Positions 63,666 to 64,000 of a stretch of DNA of 64,000 bases are shown here, piece after piece. Both the position numbers and the translations under genes were made by a program. Source of the stretch: Tetrahymena elliotti 4EA (Eukaryota > Ciliophora > Oligohymenophorea > Hymenostomatida > Tetrahymenidae); contig JH720306.1 of assembly GCA_000231825.2 (NCBI GenBank), forward strand, positions 167,784 through 231,783, given 5' to 3'. Within the stretch, counting starts at the first letter, position 1. Each line of letters opens with the position of its first letter. The notes beneath the pieces are model-generated. The model ran no database searches and had not been told where the DNA came from. It saw nothing but the letters and a program-made list of their open reading frames with translations.

Positions 63666-63717
63666 CAAAATTCTTTTTATTTAAATTAAGAAAAAAGTAA
63701 CCATCTAAATTAAACTT

Positions 63718-64000
63718 ATGATCGACCAATTAACTAAATTAAGAGATACTTTCTATATTTTCTAAAAGAAATTAAGTAAGATAATTTAAGAAACGAAACA
63801 AAGAATTTTTATTTTTACAGATGAAGTGAAGAGAATTGATAATAATGTAATTTAAGACTAAGCACAACTTACTTTTTCAAAAATAATATTTCATACCACG
63901 ACTATTAATATTTAAAATAAATTATCTTACTGTAATTTCAAAGAACTCATACCATTTGAATACTATTAGTTAAATAATTTCCACAGATTTACTAAATAAA
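63718..64000 (+). CDS. Start of an unrecognised gene, cut by the window end
   Basis: The frame opens at ATG 63718 and stays free of TGA to the end of the window (94 codons). It begins MIDQLTKLRDTFYIFQKKLS, continues with ETKQRIFIFTDEVKRIDNNV and includes CNFKELIPFEYYQLNNF. The composition is hydrophilic and helical. The product is incomplete and no family is recognised. The leader before the ATG is AT-rich, as for other genes here. Confidence 0.5.

Noticed and set aside
1..64000. CRISPR arrays, rRNA or tRNA genes, Shine-Dalgarno sites and operons
   Set aside because: The genome is a eukaryotic ciliate nucleus; I looked for GC-rich cloverleaf-sized blocks and telomeric GGGGTT repeats and saw none convincing.

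Overview
The window is nuclear DNA of a ciliate and looks most like a Tetrahymena macronuclear chromosome. It is very AT-rich. Genes read cleanly only when TAA and TAG are translated as glutamine and TGA is the sole stop. Introns are short, AT-rich and mostly GTA...AG, so standard-code ORFs are mainly fragments or shadows. For the intron-containing genes I placed splice sites by eye; for the main multi-exon genes the summed exon lengths divide exactly by three, which supports those models.

Layout. 1-11 kb is the densest part: a fragment of a ciliate membrane-protein family (+), ATG101 (+), an eight-exon MORN-repeat protein (-) and ARP5 (-). 11.4-18.7 kb holds a poorly resolved minus-strand gene with a 49-nt exon, a predicted dually acylated (MGC) protein (-) and an 88-residue gene with two 38-nt introns (-). 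18.7-25.9 kb is almost empty apart from one small secreted Cys-rich protein gene (+). 26-30 kb carries a cytochrome c peroxidase (-) and a CDGSH iron-sulfur protein (+). 30-36.6 kb is another desert. 36.7-46.7 kb holds four minus-strand genes: two orphans, one type I membrane protein and a WDR53-like WD40 protein. 48.4-52 kb has a GILT-type thiol reductase (+) and a polytopic membrane protein (-). 53.5-62.7 kb has a kinesin-light-chain-like TPR protein (+) and a 1068-residue coiled-coil protein (+). A further gene begins at 63718 and runs off the end.

The genes do not form a pathway. They are ordinary housekeeping functions (autophagy initiation, INO80 chromatin remodelling, mitochondrial redox, lysosomal reduction) mixed with ciliate-specific orphans. 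I found no rRNA, tRNA, CRISPR array or intact transposon.

The most distinctive non-coding feature is that several intergenic gaps carry degenerate tandem repeats with periods of about 100, 190-240, 245-250 or 290-305 bp. The sequences are unrelated between gaps. Two hairpin-like inverted repeats also stand out: one in a desert near 22.2 kb and one inside the 729-nt intron of the coiled-coil gene.

No new multi-gene system is evident. The most unusual protein is the CDGSH protein, whose first motif has Cys in place of the cluster-ligating His.
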